DNA of 64,000 bases, taken from positions 3,410,001-3,474,000 of the forward strand of contig VNWV01000001.1 of NCBI GenBank assembly GCA_009801085.1, given 5' to 3'. The translations under genes were made by a program, and so were the position numbers. The notes beneath the pieces were generated by a model that searched no databases, was not told where the DNA came from, and saw only the letters and a program-made list of their open reading frames with translations. This DNA is from Lasiodiplodia sp. COLG20 (Eukaryota > Ascomycota > Dothideomycetes > Botryosphaeriales > Botryosphaeriaceae). The first letter of the stretch is position 1. The number at the start of each line of letters is the position of its first letter. Shown here piece after piece: positions 32,925 through 43,098 of the stretch.

Positions 32925-35372
32925 ATGCGCAGACACTCAGTCGAAACGTCACAGTCGTCCGGCTCACCGGGCGAGTCAGCCGATCACTCGGGCAGCCCTG
33001 CCTCTGCCGCACGCCGTCGCAACCCGATTGCCGCGCAGGCGTGCGAGACGTGCCGGACGAGGAAAACGCGGTGTGATGAGCAGCGGCCGAGATGCGGGCT
33101 GTGCGAAAGACTGGATCTGGAGTGCGTGTACCGCGAGCCTCGCCCGACGAAGTGAGTGTGCCTGTTTCGCCGTCCCTCTTTATTTCTCTCTACCCTGACC
33201 GAGTCTCAGCACTAGTATCAAATGATTAGTCAAAGGAGTCTGGGAACGAGGAAGAAATATGCGAACAAATAAGACGAAGGAGAAGAAGAGCCCCCGAGAA
33301 TTGACATGAAGGCCCCACGCCGTGTAGAAAAGACAAGACGGCGGAAACGATACTGGCCACGATGCAGCGCATCGACAGGAAGCTGGACCATATGATGGAT
33401 CAACGCCCACTGGGATTCGAGCAGCAGCCGCTGCCCCCCATAATGCCCTGGAGGGAAGCCGGCGAGGTACTGGAGCCGATGAACGTGGACGTCCCTGCCA
33501 CCACGGCCGCTTCCATGGCCCAATCGGAAATACTCCGGCGGCAGCAGCGCGAGACGCACGTGATGGACGAGGGGGATCTGCGGGGTGCGTTGTCCGTCTT
33601 CCCATGGCCCTCTGTGCAGGCACTTCTTGCCAGCGCGAACCGCGCCACCGCGAGGGATCTGGAGGGCATCTTGGCCGAAGGCTCGGGCTGGCTGGTGCGT
33701 CATGAGATGTCGAACGAGGCCGACCCGCTGCCGTGCGATGCACTCTTACGCGGATCCACTCTGCACGTCGTCAGAGGAGACAAGGAACAGGCACGGATTG
33801 CTTTCCCCGACTTGACCGCCGAAGTCATGGATAAGTACACTCATGCGTACTTTGGCTCGTACAATCTAGTCTACCCGGTCCTCGACCGCAAGGATTTCAT
33901 GGATGGTGTGCTGCCAACTGTCAAGAGACACGGTTTTGCGGACGGATGCCTGCAGTCTCTACTCGCCTTGCTGGTCTTGGCTCTGGGTGCACTGTCGTGT
34001 GATGGGGCAATCGGAAACCCCCTAGCACAGGGTAGCGGAATCCGTGGCGGTACGGTTGGGAGACCTCCTGCATTGGAAATCTTCAATGAAGCGAGGAAAA
34101 GAGTTGGTTTTGTGATGGGGTTATGCACTGTAGAAAATGCGCAAGCTATGGTGCTGATGGCGTGAGTGTATCGACCGAGAACTTAGTCCGCCTTATATGT
34201 TGATGGCGTCCCACAGGATATTCTATGAGACCTGCTCCAAACACCTGGTAAATCACAGACTCGATGCCTGGAGCTGAACGCAGCTGACTGATCACCCAGG
34301 AACACTGGCGCTCGACCATGGCCGCCACGGAGGTAATGAAGGCAGTCTTGCGGATTGAACGTAACTGGGACTCCCATGGCGTAGACATGATTAGAAGGGT
34401 CTACTGGACGTGCAACGTTATAGAATCGTACGGGAACCCGAACTGAGGATACTTAGCTGCTTTGCTGACGAGTATAAGGTGGTATTACCTTGACTTGAAC
34501 CTTCCTCGGAGCGACGCATCGGCATTTCAGGAGTTCATCGCCTTGCCAGACTTCGACGACCGACGAGACTTCGGAGAAGAGCCCAGCATCGAGAGCAAGT
34601 ACCAATACAACTTCTTAAGCATGATATCCCTCCGCCGTCTCATCCACCGCTCTTTCGAAGAGCTTTACGAGCGTAAGTTGCCAGAAATGCCCCTTACCCA
34701 TGGTCACCCCAATCAGCTGACGAAAAGTAACACCTCTCAGCAGCCAGCGGCCACAACGATGGCGACAAAGCAGACCGGACCATCATCATCTCCGAGCTCG
34801 CCCGGCAGCTGGACGTCTGGCGCTCGCTCCTCCCGCACGAGCTGCGCTGGGACGACGCCGCGCGCACGACGTACGACAACACGGACGAGCGGACGGCCTC
34901 CCGCGGCGTCTCGGCCGCGGGCGCGCCGCTGCACATCGACATCCTGCTGGCCCAACTGCGCTGCCGCTACTACTACGCCCGCTTCATGATCTTCCGCCCG
35001 TACGCGTGGAAGGCGTTGCACGTGCCGCCAGCCTCGCTCGCGCAAGCAGCACCGGTCGTGATCGACGGCTTCGTCAACGCCGTGGATAGCATGCTGCAGT
35101 GGCCCGTGGCGTATCCGCCCGTCTGCGACAAGAAGCGCCTCATTCCCAACAACTTCGCCTGGACGCAGAGCTTCGTCATGTTTCTGCTTGTGCTGCGGGC
35201 GATCAAGGACAACGAGCTCTTGTGGGCCATTTGCGGAGAGAGGCTGGGGCGAGCGAGGATTGAGGAGAGCGTGGCGGTGATGCTGGAATGGATTAGGGAT
35301 TTGAGGATGGTCGATAGTGTCGCCGCGTGGGCTTGGAGGACTTTGACGCCGTTGTATGGTCTTGATGGATAA
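32925..35372 (+). CDS. Zn2Cys6 transcription factor
   Basis: Six exons: 32925-33151, 33328-34161, 34217-34247, 34300-34427, 34479-34672 and 34741-35372 (681 residues). The C6 cluster is at residues 40-67 (C-x2-C-x6-C-x6-C-x2-C-x6-C, ACETCRTRKTRCDEQRPRC). After the 176-nt first intron a heptad-like linker follows (ETILATMQRIDRKLDHMMDQ), then the fungal-TF middle homology region with FGSYNLVYPVLDRKDF, ENAQAMVLMAIFYETCSKHL, VYWTCNVIESWYYLDLNLP, RYYYARFMIFRPYAWKAL and the C-terminal CGERLGRARIEESVAVMLEWI. The last acceptor is a CAGCAG (NAGNAG) site that may add or omit one residue. Exon 3 is only 31 nt. The start is the first Met in frame. An upstream exon is possible. It is convergent with the ABC transporter, and a regulatory link is only a guess. 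Confidence 0.85.
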
Positions 35373-35862
35373 GGTCGTGGATGGGATAATTCGACGGCTG
35401 GGATACCCTTCTATGCTTCCTACGGAGGCATATCACATTGGTTCTTTACTATTATAATGACATTACGGACTTTTCTCACACCCAGTAGTTTTGGTGAAAG
35501 ATGTGGGCGTGATACCCCTATTTTGAAATGAAACCCATCATTGAAAGTCAATGATCGCAGAAGCCTCAGTGGACACTGACTCCTTGTCATATATCCTGAC
35601 GACACCACCCCTGAACAAGCAGTGGCCGACCTTGAACTGTCCTATGTCCACTTCCCTTGCTACACCTTCTCAAGCTCAGCATCATTTCGAGCTAATAGCA
35701 AATTCACATTTCGAACTCGATGTTGAAAAGAAGCCGATTTTAATGATTCAGTATCCATTATCTATGCAGTCATATCGCGTAGTCTCAGCATCTACAGGTA
35801 TCATCATTAGCCCTCCACTCATCCAAAAACCCCCCAAAAGTCAAAACGCCAGGCTAAATGCT
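35373..35862. other. Convergent intergenic region
   Basis: About 490 bp between the ends of the zinc-cluster gene and the ABC transporter. Presumably two 3' untranslated regions. Confidence 0.45.
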
Positions 35863-38800
35863 CTAAATGCGCCACTGCATCTTCAGCACGTCGTCCAACA
35901 TCTCGTTAAAGTTCCCCAAGATGCTACCGTCCTCCTCAACCCCGCTCATGCCAAACTGGCTCCACCTCCGATTCGACCGCACACTAGCTTGCGACCTGAT
36001 ACTCCCCTTGACGCTCCCCTTAACACCCCCCCTGACGCTCCCCCTCACGGTACCCACCACGCTCCCCATCATACTCCGACCGATGCTCCCCACCACGCTC
36101 CTCCTCACCCTCGCCCTAGGCACCTGCCGCAGGTGCTCCTCCGCCGACCCCCCTGCCATCGCCCTCTCAAAGTCCTTCCTCTCAATTCCACTCCGATCAC
36201 ACATGCCCCTGAAGATTCCGCCCTGCCGCGCCCACAGTTCGAGAGGGCTGCCCAGCTCCGCGATAGCGCCCTTATCCATGACGCACACGCGGTCGTACCC
36301 GAGCACGGTGCGCAGGCGATGCGCAATAGTGACGACCGTCTTCCCGCGGAAAGCCTCCTGCATGGCGCGCTGGATGCGGGCGTCGGTCTCGAGGTCGACC
36401 GAGGACGTGGCCTCGTCGCAGACGACGATGCGGGAATCGCGCACGAGTGCCCGCGCCAGCGCCAGCATCTGGCGCTGGCCGGCGGAGAAGTTGGTGCCCT
36501 CCTCGTCGACGGCGTCGTCGAGGCGGGTCGTGGCGGCGAGGCCGGCCTGGCGCAGGGCGCGCCACAGGTGCAGGTCGTCGTGCTGGGCGAACGGGTCGAG
36601 GTTGGTGCGGACGGTGCCGGCGAAGAGGGTGGGGTCCTGCGGGATGATGGAGAGGCGGCTGCGCAGCGTGTGCAGCGGGACGCGCGCGATGTCGACGCCG
36701 TCGATGGCGATTTGGCCGGCGGCGAGCGGGTGGACGAGGCGGAAGAGCGCCGAGGTGATGGATGACTTCCCGGCGCCGGTGCGGCCGACGATGGCGAGCT
36801 TCTCGCCGCCGCGGATGGAGAGGGTGAGGTCGCGCAGGACGAGGGGCAGGTCGGGGCGGTAGCGCATGGAGACGGCGGTGAGGGTGATGGCGCCGGCCGA
36901 GGGCCAGTTGGGAAGTGCGTTGTTGCTGGGGGACGGGTCAGACCCGTCGTTGTCTTCTGGCTCTTCTGTCTCCAGCTCGGTGCCGTATGCGTGAAGTCGC
37001 TCTGTGGCGTTCATCGCGTTCTCGACCTCGGCCAGTTGCCGCACCAGCAGCTGCATCATCTGCACGATTGACAGTGTGTAGGAGAGGACGACACCGGAGA
37101 TACTGGGGTCGACCTCGTTGCGCATCAACACAACAAGCAGTCCGACCGTCACCACTACCGCGTTGGCCACGACGTCGACGCGCGTCGCCAGCCACCGCTG
37201 GTTCCCGAACGTCAGATAGTACGCAGAGTTCATGTCGTCAACGGCGTTGCGTACGGAGGCGGCGAAGCGCGGCTGGGCGGCGTAGGCACGGATGCTGGTG
37301 ATGCCGCTGACGCTCTCGGCGAAGCGGGCGAAGAGCTTGCCGCGGAGGACGGCTTCGTGGCGCTTGATGTGGCGGGCCGAGGAGCGGTAGTAGGCCGTGG
37401 CGAGCAGAAAAAGGATGGCCAGTGGGCCGACAGCGATGCCGAAGTAGTGGAAGTAGTAGATCAACAACGTGAAGACACTGGTGATGATGGCAAGCGTGTA
37501 CATGAACATGCGTAGCGCGTCCGGCAGTTGATTGTCCATAACGTCGACATCCTTGGAGAATCGGTTGACGATGCGGCCCAGCGGCTGCGCATCGTGGAAG
37601 GACTGCGGTGCGTGGAGCACTTTGGTAGTGGCCCGGTCCAACATGACGCGTGATGCCCGGGCGGCCAGTAGGGAGACGGTTGCGGAAAAGGCGAACATGA
37701 GCGTTGCTTGAACGATACCAAGGATGACGTAGACAGCGATGTACTGATTGCGCGTCATTCCGTAGCGATCAGACGTCCACCATGAGAGCCATAGGCTGGT
37801 TAGCGTGTTGGAGCCTTGGGCCAGGCAGAGCAGGATGATGGGGATGATGCCGAACCAAAGGTATCCAGACGAGCGGATGTAGGCCTTGTATACGCTCCAT
37901 GACACATTGCCCTCGGACCGCTCTTCTTCGGTGATAAGGGTGCCTTGCTCCTTGTTTCCGCTTTCCTCGCGGGAGGCTTCGGTCTCCTGCGGCCCTTTGA
38001 CCGTCGGCTGACGCTGTAGTTTGGACTGATCGGGGCCGCTCTCGGACATGGTGGACGCGAGCAAAGCTCGGAAGGCAGGATCATTTTTTATGAGGTTGTT
38101 GTACGTGTCAATGGTCTTGATGCGACCGTCCTCGAGCCAGAGAACTCTGTCGCAACGGTCGAGGACATGCAACTGATGAGTGGCGAGGATGCGGCAGCGG
38201 CCCCTGAGTAAGCCGCAGATGGCCTGCTCGAACATGTGGCGGCCGACATGAGCGTCGACGGCGGAGAGTGGGTCGTCCATTATGATGATGTCGCTGTCAG
38301 AGTAGATGGCGCGGGCCAAACTCATGCGCTGCCTCTGCCCACCACTGACGTTGACACCGCGCTCGCCAATCTCGGTGTTCTCACCGGCGGGCAGCTGGGC
38401 AATGTCTGCTTTGAGGCAGCAGGCGCTCACGACGCTCTGGTACCAATCGTCCCGCATTTCCTTGCCAAAGAGGATATTATCTCGCAGCGTGGTGTTCTGG
38501 ATCCAAGCATCTTGCGGGCAGAATGCGCGAGAGCCGCCCATGGTGATAGAGCCGCGTGCCTTGCGCATCTCGCCTGCAAGGGCGGACAGAAGAGAAGTCT
38601 TTCCAGAGCCGACCGAACCAATGACGGCCAGAAGCTCGCCGCGTCCCACGGAAAAGTCCATGTTCGGCAGAGCAAACGGCGGCGGCTGATCAGGGAGATC
38701 TTCTGTAGAAGCATTCGTCTCAACATTGTCGGCCTCTTCCTCCTCCTCATCTCGTCCTGGCGCCTTCTCCCAAACAAATTCAGCATCTCGCACCTCGACG

Positions 38801-40437
38801 CCGTTGGGGGCATCCTCGTCCCACAGGATGCTCTCCTGCTGATCCTCAGCCAGCAAGAAGTCCTGGATACGCTTGACAGCCTGCCATGCATCTGCCACCT
38901 GACTGATGACAACTGGGAGCAGGTTGAATGGCACGCGCAGCGCGTTGAACAGGGCCAAACTGGAAAAAACAGGGGCGGCACTCAAAGTGTGGCCTGTAAC
39001 GCTATACACGATGAATGACAGCATAGCAGCGAAGATGGGCATGCTGACACTGATGGCGTTGATAGCGTTCCTCGTGGTAAGCAGCTTCGCCACCATCGCC
39101 GTCTCAGTCTTCCTCAGAGCTCTTAGCCGCTCGAGGAAAGCAGACTCCCAGGCGTGGTACTTGACGAAGCGGATGGAGCGCAGAACCTCTTGGGTCCACG
39201 ATACACGCTCGTCGGTGACGACGTTGATCTGCTTGCGGCGCTGCATGAGCGACTTGACGGCGAGCGTCAGTGCAGGGATGCCGATGAACAGCAGACTGAA
39301 GCCGGCAACAGCCGAGTAGGTGAGGTTGACGAGCAGGATGGTCAGGGTCAGCAGGATGGTGATTGGTGCAGTCCACGCGAGATGGAACATGCCAGCGGCA
39401 GTGTCAATGCGCGCCGTGTCTGTCGACATGAGATTCGTGATGCGCCCATTGGAGTAGCCGCCCTTGGGGACCGGCGCAGAGAGGTGTGGATGCGTTGGTA
39501 GTTTGACTCCTCCCGTCGAGGAATCCTTCTTCCCACCGAAGAAACGGGTTGCAAAGCGCTGTTTCTCTTCTATGCTGACGTTCTCTGCCGATTGCCTCTC
39601 GTTTCCGAGGGGAGCTTCGTCGGTAGCGGTGGTGCCGGCGCGGGCGCGCGACGAGATGGTCAGCGTCTTGTCGAAAATAGCGGAGACCAGGACGCCGCGA
39701 CACTGGGCACCGACCATGAAGCCGTGATAGATGAACTGGTTGGTCCCAATGCTCTGCGTGATTTGCATTATCATGATGCCTAGCACTAGCCCGAGTCCTC
39801 TACTCAGTGGCGGTCCAGGCGTCTCGCCCAATTCTTTGGCTGCTTTTCTGTCGGCGGTGCTGACGAAATAGGCCTCTTGGACGTATTCGAGGAGATAGCG
39901 CAGAGTAAACGGCACCATGACTTGGCACAGCGACCCGACGAGTAGACAGATGCCGCCGAGCCAAAACTCGCGCTTGAACGTGTCGTGCAGTGCTGCGGCA
40001 AGAGGAGACTTGTGCCGACCGCGCACGCGGTGAGAAAAGGCGGTGTTGAACTTGGAGGAAAGTGTGTCGAGGCCGCGGTCCGGGTTGACCAGCCAGATGT
40101 CGTTATTCTCGAGCGGCCGCCGGTAGCCTGTCGCCATGATAGGCGTCATCCAGGAGAAAGTGAGTTTTGCGAAGAAGCCTGCATTGTACTCAGGGCACAC
40201 TGCTCGTTCTGCGGGGATTGGAGGAATGGCGCCCCAGCGGAGGGGATTTAGGCGACGATGCCATGGTTCGCGCGAGGGAGTTATTGGTTTGGTGTTGAGA
40301 TTCTCTTCGTCGTCGCTGCTGTTCTTTGATTTTGCCAGAGACTGGCGTGAGAACCGCGACTGGTCGACAAGTGTTGCACTCGTAGCTGCTGCCAGAGGCC
40401 CGGCAGAGTATGGAGATTGCCCGCCTCTATCTCCCAT
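35863..40437 (-). CDS. ABC transporter, MRP/ABCC type (Yor1-like)
   Basis: One uninterrupted exon of 1524 residues, on the minus strand. It is a full transporter of the (TMD-NBD)x2 kind without the extra N-terminal TMD0 of long MRPs, like yeast Yor1 (drug and organic-anion export at the plasma membrane). The first membrane domain starts at CPEYNAGFFAKLTFSWMTPI. NBD1 has Walker A GSVGSGKTS (about 604), signature NVSGGQRQRMSLARAIY and Walker B IIIMDDPLSAVD. NBD2 has Walker A GRTGAGKSS (about 1217), signature FSAGQRQMLALARAL, Walker B RIVVCDEATSSVD and the H loop TIAHRLRTV. In NBD1 the catalytic Glu after Walker B is Asp, as is usual for ABCC. An acidic insert (RDEEEEEADNVE) precedes NBD1. The C-terminal tail has a run of GSV/GSI repeats. 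Confidence 0.95.
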   Translation of the reverse strand: MGDRGGQSPYSAGPLAAATSATLVDQSRFSRQSLAKSKNSSDDEENLNTKPITPSREPWHRRLNPLRWGAIPPIPAERAVCPEYNAGFFAKLTFSWMTPIMATGYRRPLENNDIWLVNPDRGLDTLSSKFNTAFSHRVRGRHKSPLAAALHDTFKREFWLGGICLLVGSLCQVMVPFTLRYLLEYVQEAYFVSTADRKAAKELGETPGPPLSRGLGLVLGIMIMQITQSIGTNQFIYHGFMVGAQCRGVLVSAIFDKTLTISSRARAGTTATDEAPLGNERQSAENVSIEEKQRFATRFFGGKKDSSTGGVKLPTHPHLSAPVPKGGYSNGRITNLMSTDTARIDTAAGMFHLAWTAPITILLTLTILLVNLTYSAVAGFSLLFIGIPALTLAVKSLMQRRKQINVVTDERVSWTQEVLRSIRFVKYHAWESAFLERLRALRKTETAMVAKLLTTRNAINAISVSMPIFAAMLSFIVYSVTGHTLSAAPVFSSLALFNALRVPFNLLPVVISQVADAWQAVKRIQDFLLAEDQQESILWDEDAPNGVEVRDAEFVWEKAPGRDEEEEEADNVETNASTEDLPDQPPPFALPNMDFSVGRGELLAVIGSVGSGKTSLLSALAGEMRKARGSITMGGSRAFCPQDAWIQNTTLRDNILFGKEMRDDWYQSVVSACCLKADIAQLPAGENTEIGERGVNVSGGQRQRMSLARAIYSDSDIIIMDDPLSAVDAHVGRHMFEQAICGLLRGRCRILATHQLHVLDRCDRVLWLEDGRIKTIDTYNNLIKNDPAFRALLASTMSESGPDQSKLQRQPTVKGPQETEASREESGNKEQGTLITEEERSEGNVSWSVYKAYIRSSGYLWFGIIPIILLCLAQGSNTLTSLWLSWWTSDRYGMTRNQYIAVYVILGIVQATLMFAFSATVSLLAARASRVMLDRATTKVLHAPQSFHDAQPLGRIVNRFSKDVDVMDNQLPDALRMFMYTLAIITSVFTLLIYYFHYFGIAVGPLAILFLLATAYYRSSARHIKRHEAVLRGKLFARFAESVSGITSIRAYAAQPRFAASVRNAVDDMNSAYYLTFGNQRWLATRVDVVANAVVVTVGLLVVLMRNEVDPSISGVVLSYTLSIVQMMQLLVRQLAEVENAMNATERLHAYGTELETEEPEDNDGSDPSPSNNALPNWPSAGAITLTAVSMRYRPDLPLVLRDLTLSIRGGEKLAIVGRTGAGKSSITSALFRLVHPLAAGQIAIDGVDIARVPLHTLRSRLSIIPQDPTLFAGTVRTNLDPFAQHDDLHLWRALRQAGLAATTRLDDAVDEEGTNFSAGQRQMLALARALVRDSRIVVCDEATSSVDLETDARIQRAMQEAFRGKTVVTIAHRLRTVLGYDRVCVMDKGAIAELGSPLELWARQGGIFRGMCDRSGIERKDFERAMAGGSAEEHLRQVPRARVRRSVVGSIGRSMMGSVVGTVRGSVRGGVKGSVKGSIRSQASVRSNRRWSQFGMSGVEEDGSILGNFNEMLDDVLKMQWRI

Positions 40438-40992
40438 GATGGTGCGGCATTCAGTGTCATGGATGCAAAGCCAGCGAGCTCGTCGACAGTATTAACGGGT
40501 GAAGCCATTTGACCGACTGGCCGAGATACGGACGGAGAAGGGAAGCGCTAGTCCGAAGCGCCATGTTGTGGTGTTGGAGGAGGAGCGCTAAGCCTCAGGC
40601 CATCCTGCGCCACAAGACCCCCAATCGGCTACCGACTACAGCTGACATCATCCATCACTAACCCCGACGGACAACCTCAACCCGTTGTCCGTGTTTCGAC
40701 ACTACGGGCCGTAGTTTTCGACGGCCGTGGAGCAGGCCTATCCTAGCGTAGAGGCTCGAGGCACTATCACAGTTCCAAAAAAAGAGCATCTTCCTCAGCA
40801 AGAAGAGGCAGCGAAGATGCAGCATAAAATGCGGCTGCCGCGACGTCAATCGAAGCTATCTTCAGCATCAGCATCATCGAGCTTCTTCATCGACTCACCC
40901 ACTCTTGGAGTCGCTTACCCTTGCATTTCTTGCATTAGCGCTTCCGTTTCCTGTTCTCAGACACGTTTTTGCCAATTCCAAAATCTTTCACA
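40438..40992. promoter_or_regulatory. Divergent promoter of ABC transporter and citrate-synthase-like gene
   Basis: About 555 bp between the two start codons. The layout would allow co-regulation. I did not find a repeated motif. Confidence 0.4.
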
Positions 40993-42531
40993 ATGTTCAT
41001 TCTTACTCCTGAACGCATCACCGCTTGGCAGCGGGTGCTGGGCATGTATGCCTCGTCGACGGTCATGGGCAAGTGGGCGCTGAAGGCGGCCGGTGCCGCC
41101 GAGATGGGCGAGTCGTCTGGCTCGTTGACCATCACCGACAACCGCACGAACCGCAGCTACAACATCGACATCAAGCACAACGCCATCAAGGCGACTGACT
41201 TCCGGCAAATTACCGCCGCAGGAGTGGCAGCGGATCCGGTGGACCAGGTCGAGTCTGGCCTGCGCATCATCGACAAGGGCTACCTGAACACGGCCTGCAT
41301 GGAATCTTCCATCACCCTCATGTGAGTATTCGCCCCCAATGTTCATCTGAAATGAAAGGGTTCATGTGCTGACAGATTTGCAGTGATGGCAAGCGCGGAT
41401 ACATCCAGTACCGTGACTCGTCAATTGACGACTTGTTCCGTAACAACGACTATGAGGAGGTCATCCACCTGCTCATTTGGGGCCACCTTCCTTCCGCGGC
41501 TGAGAAGCGCAAGTTCAGGGAGTCTTTGGCCGAGGCAATGGTGGTACCGCAGAGCGTGGTCGATGTCATTGAGGCGTTCCCGTAAGTCCCCGAATTTCCT
41601 TTTTCGGAACGATTGCTGACGATCCAACAGCCGAGACTCGCTCACTTTCCCCATGGTTCTGGCCGGGCTGTCGGCTTATGCAGCGATTGACAAGGGTACC
41701 CAACAGACGCACAGCTCGGGCCGTCCGGCGTACCTGGGCAACACGGCGGCGGTTGACGCCGCTATCATCCGCACGCTGGGGGCCCTGTCGACGACCATCG
41801 CGTTGGTGTACTGCCACAAGCGCGGAAAGGCCTTCACGCCGGCCGACCCCAACGGCTCGTTCATCGGCAACGTGCTGCTGATGATGGGGTTCCACGAGGC
41901 GGGGGCGCAGAAGCCGAACCAGAAGATCGAGAAGTGCTTTGAGAAGCTGTGGATTCTGTACGCGGACCACGAGATGACCAACTCCACCGCCTCGTTCCTG
42001 CACGCAGCATCGACGCTCACGGACCCCATCTCGTGCAGCATCTCGGGCATCGTTTCGGCGTACGGGCCGCTGCACGGCGGGGCCATCGACCTGGCGTACA
42101 AGGGTTTCGAAGAAGTCGGCACGCCTGAGAACGTCCCGTCTCTGATCGCCGACGTCAAGGCTAAGAAGCAGCGGCTGTTCGGCTACGGGCACCGCATCTA
42201 CAAGACGGTCGACCCGCGCGCCAAGTACATCCGCGGCATGATGGACGAGCACAAGGAGCTCATGAGGCAGAACCCGCTGCTGCGCATCGCGCTCGAGGTG
42301 GACCGCGTGGCCAACACGGACGAGTACTTCACCAGCCGCAACCTCAAGGCGAACGCCGACCTGTACGGCTGCTTCCTGTACACGGCCATGGGCTTCGAGA
42401 CGGACATCATCATCGCCATGGCCAGCCTGTCGCGCACGGCGGGGGTCATGGCGCACTGGCGCGAGGCGATGCACCAGACGCCAATGCTGTGGCGGCCGCT
42501 GCAGGTATTCACGGGGTTGATGGCGCAGTAG
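40993..42531 (+). CDS. Citrate synthase family protein (non-mitochondrial)
   Basis: Three exons, 40993-41321, 41384-41581 and 41631-42531: 475 residues. It condenses acetyl-CoA (or another acyl-CoA) with oxaloacetate. After a 50-residue N-terminal stretch without mitochondrial-presequence character comes SLTITDNRTNRSYNI, the small N-terminal strand domain of the family. The DGKRGYIQYR block and SIDDL follow. The catalytic His lie in GPLHGGAIDLAYK and in GYGHRIYKTVDPRAK, and SRTAGVMAHWRE is the arginine/substrate region. The C terminus (GLMAQ) is not a PTS1. Which acyl-CoA is used cannot be told. Citrate, 2-methylcitrate or alkylcitrate synthesis are all possible. It lies between an ABC transporter (divergent) and a zinc-cluster regulator (downstream, same strand). 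Confidence 0.9.
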
Positions 42532-43098
42532 GTGATACTGCGGAGCGGTGGAGGTGCGGACTCAAAAGGCGGTGACTTGGTGGCTGTGGCGCGGCCGTTT
42601 GCTGTTCTGGTGTTGTTTAGGCGCAGTGCTTATTTCTGGGATGCGAAGGATTGGGTTAGCCGTGGCCCGGAGGCTGGGCAATGGGGCGTTTAGGGCAAGA
42701 TGGTAGATCAATTATAGAGAGAAAGATTTCTCGTCCACGCGATTTTCTGACAGGGCTGCGGCCTAAACTCTGGGCCCGTGCGCCCGGCCCTTAAGTCCGC
42801 CCACATTACACAAATCTCACCAGGAATTCTGCGATTGCACAAACCCGATCCTTCGCGCCGCAGCATCGGGCCTGATCCTTGCGCGGGCTCGTGCCGCCAG
42901 CCAGCCTCGAGCCACCGTGCTGGTGCGGAGGAACACTGGTCTGTGCCTGCATCCGCATACAGCAGCTCCCGCTTATTCACCCCCAACGCCTCCCGGCATT
43001 GCGATCCTCGGCATACGCCAGAAATACTGTTCTATTTTGTACCATGCCTGGCTAGCGCTCGTATCGCCTACTTGTATCGAACGTAACCCGGCCACGAG
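42532..43098. other. Intergenic, nothing recognised
   Basis: About 570 bp between the citrate-synthase-like gene and the third zinc-cluster gene. It contains the promoter of the regulator. Confidence 0.4.
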
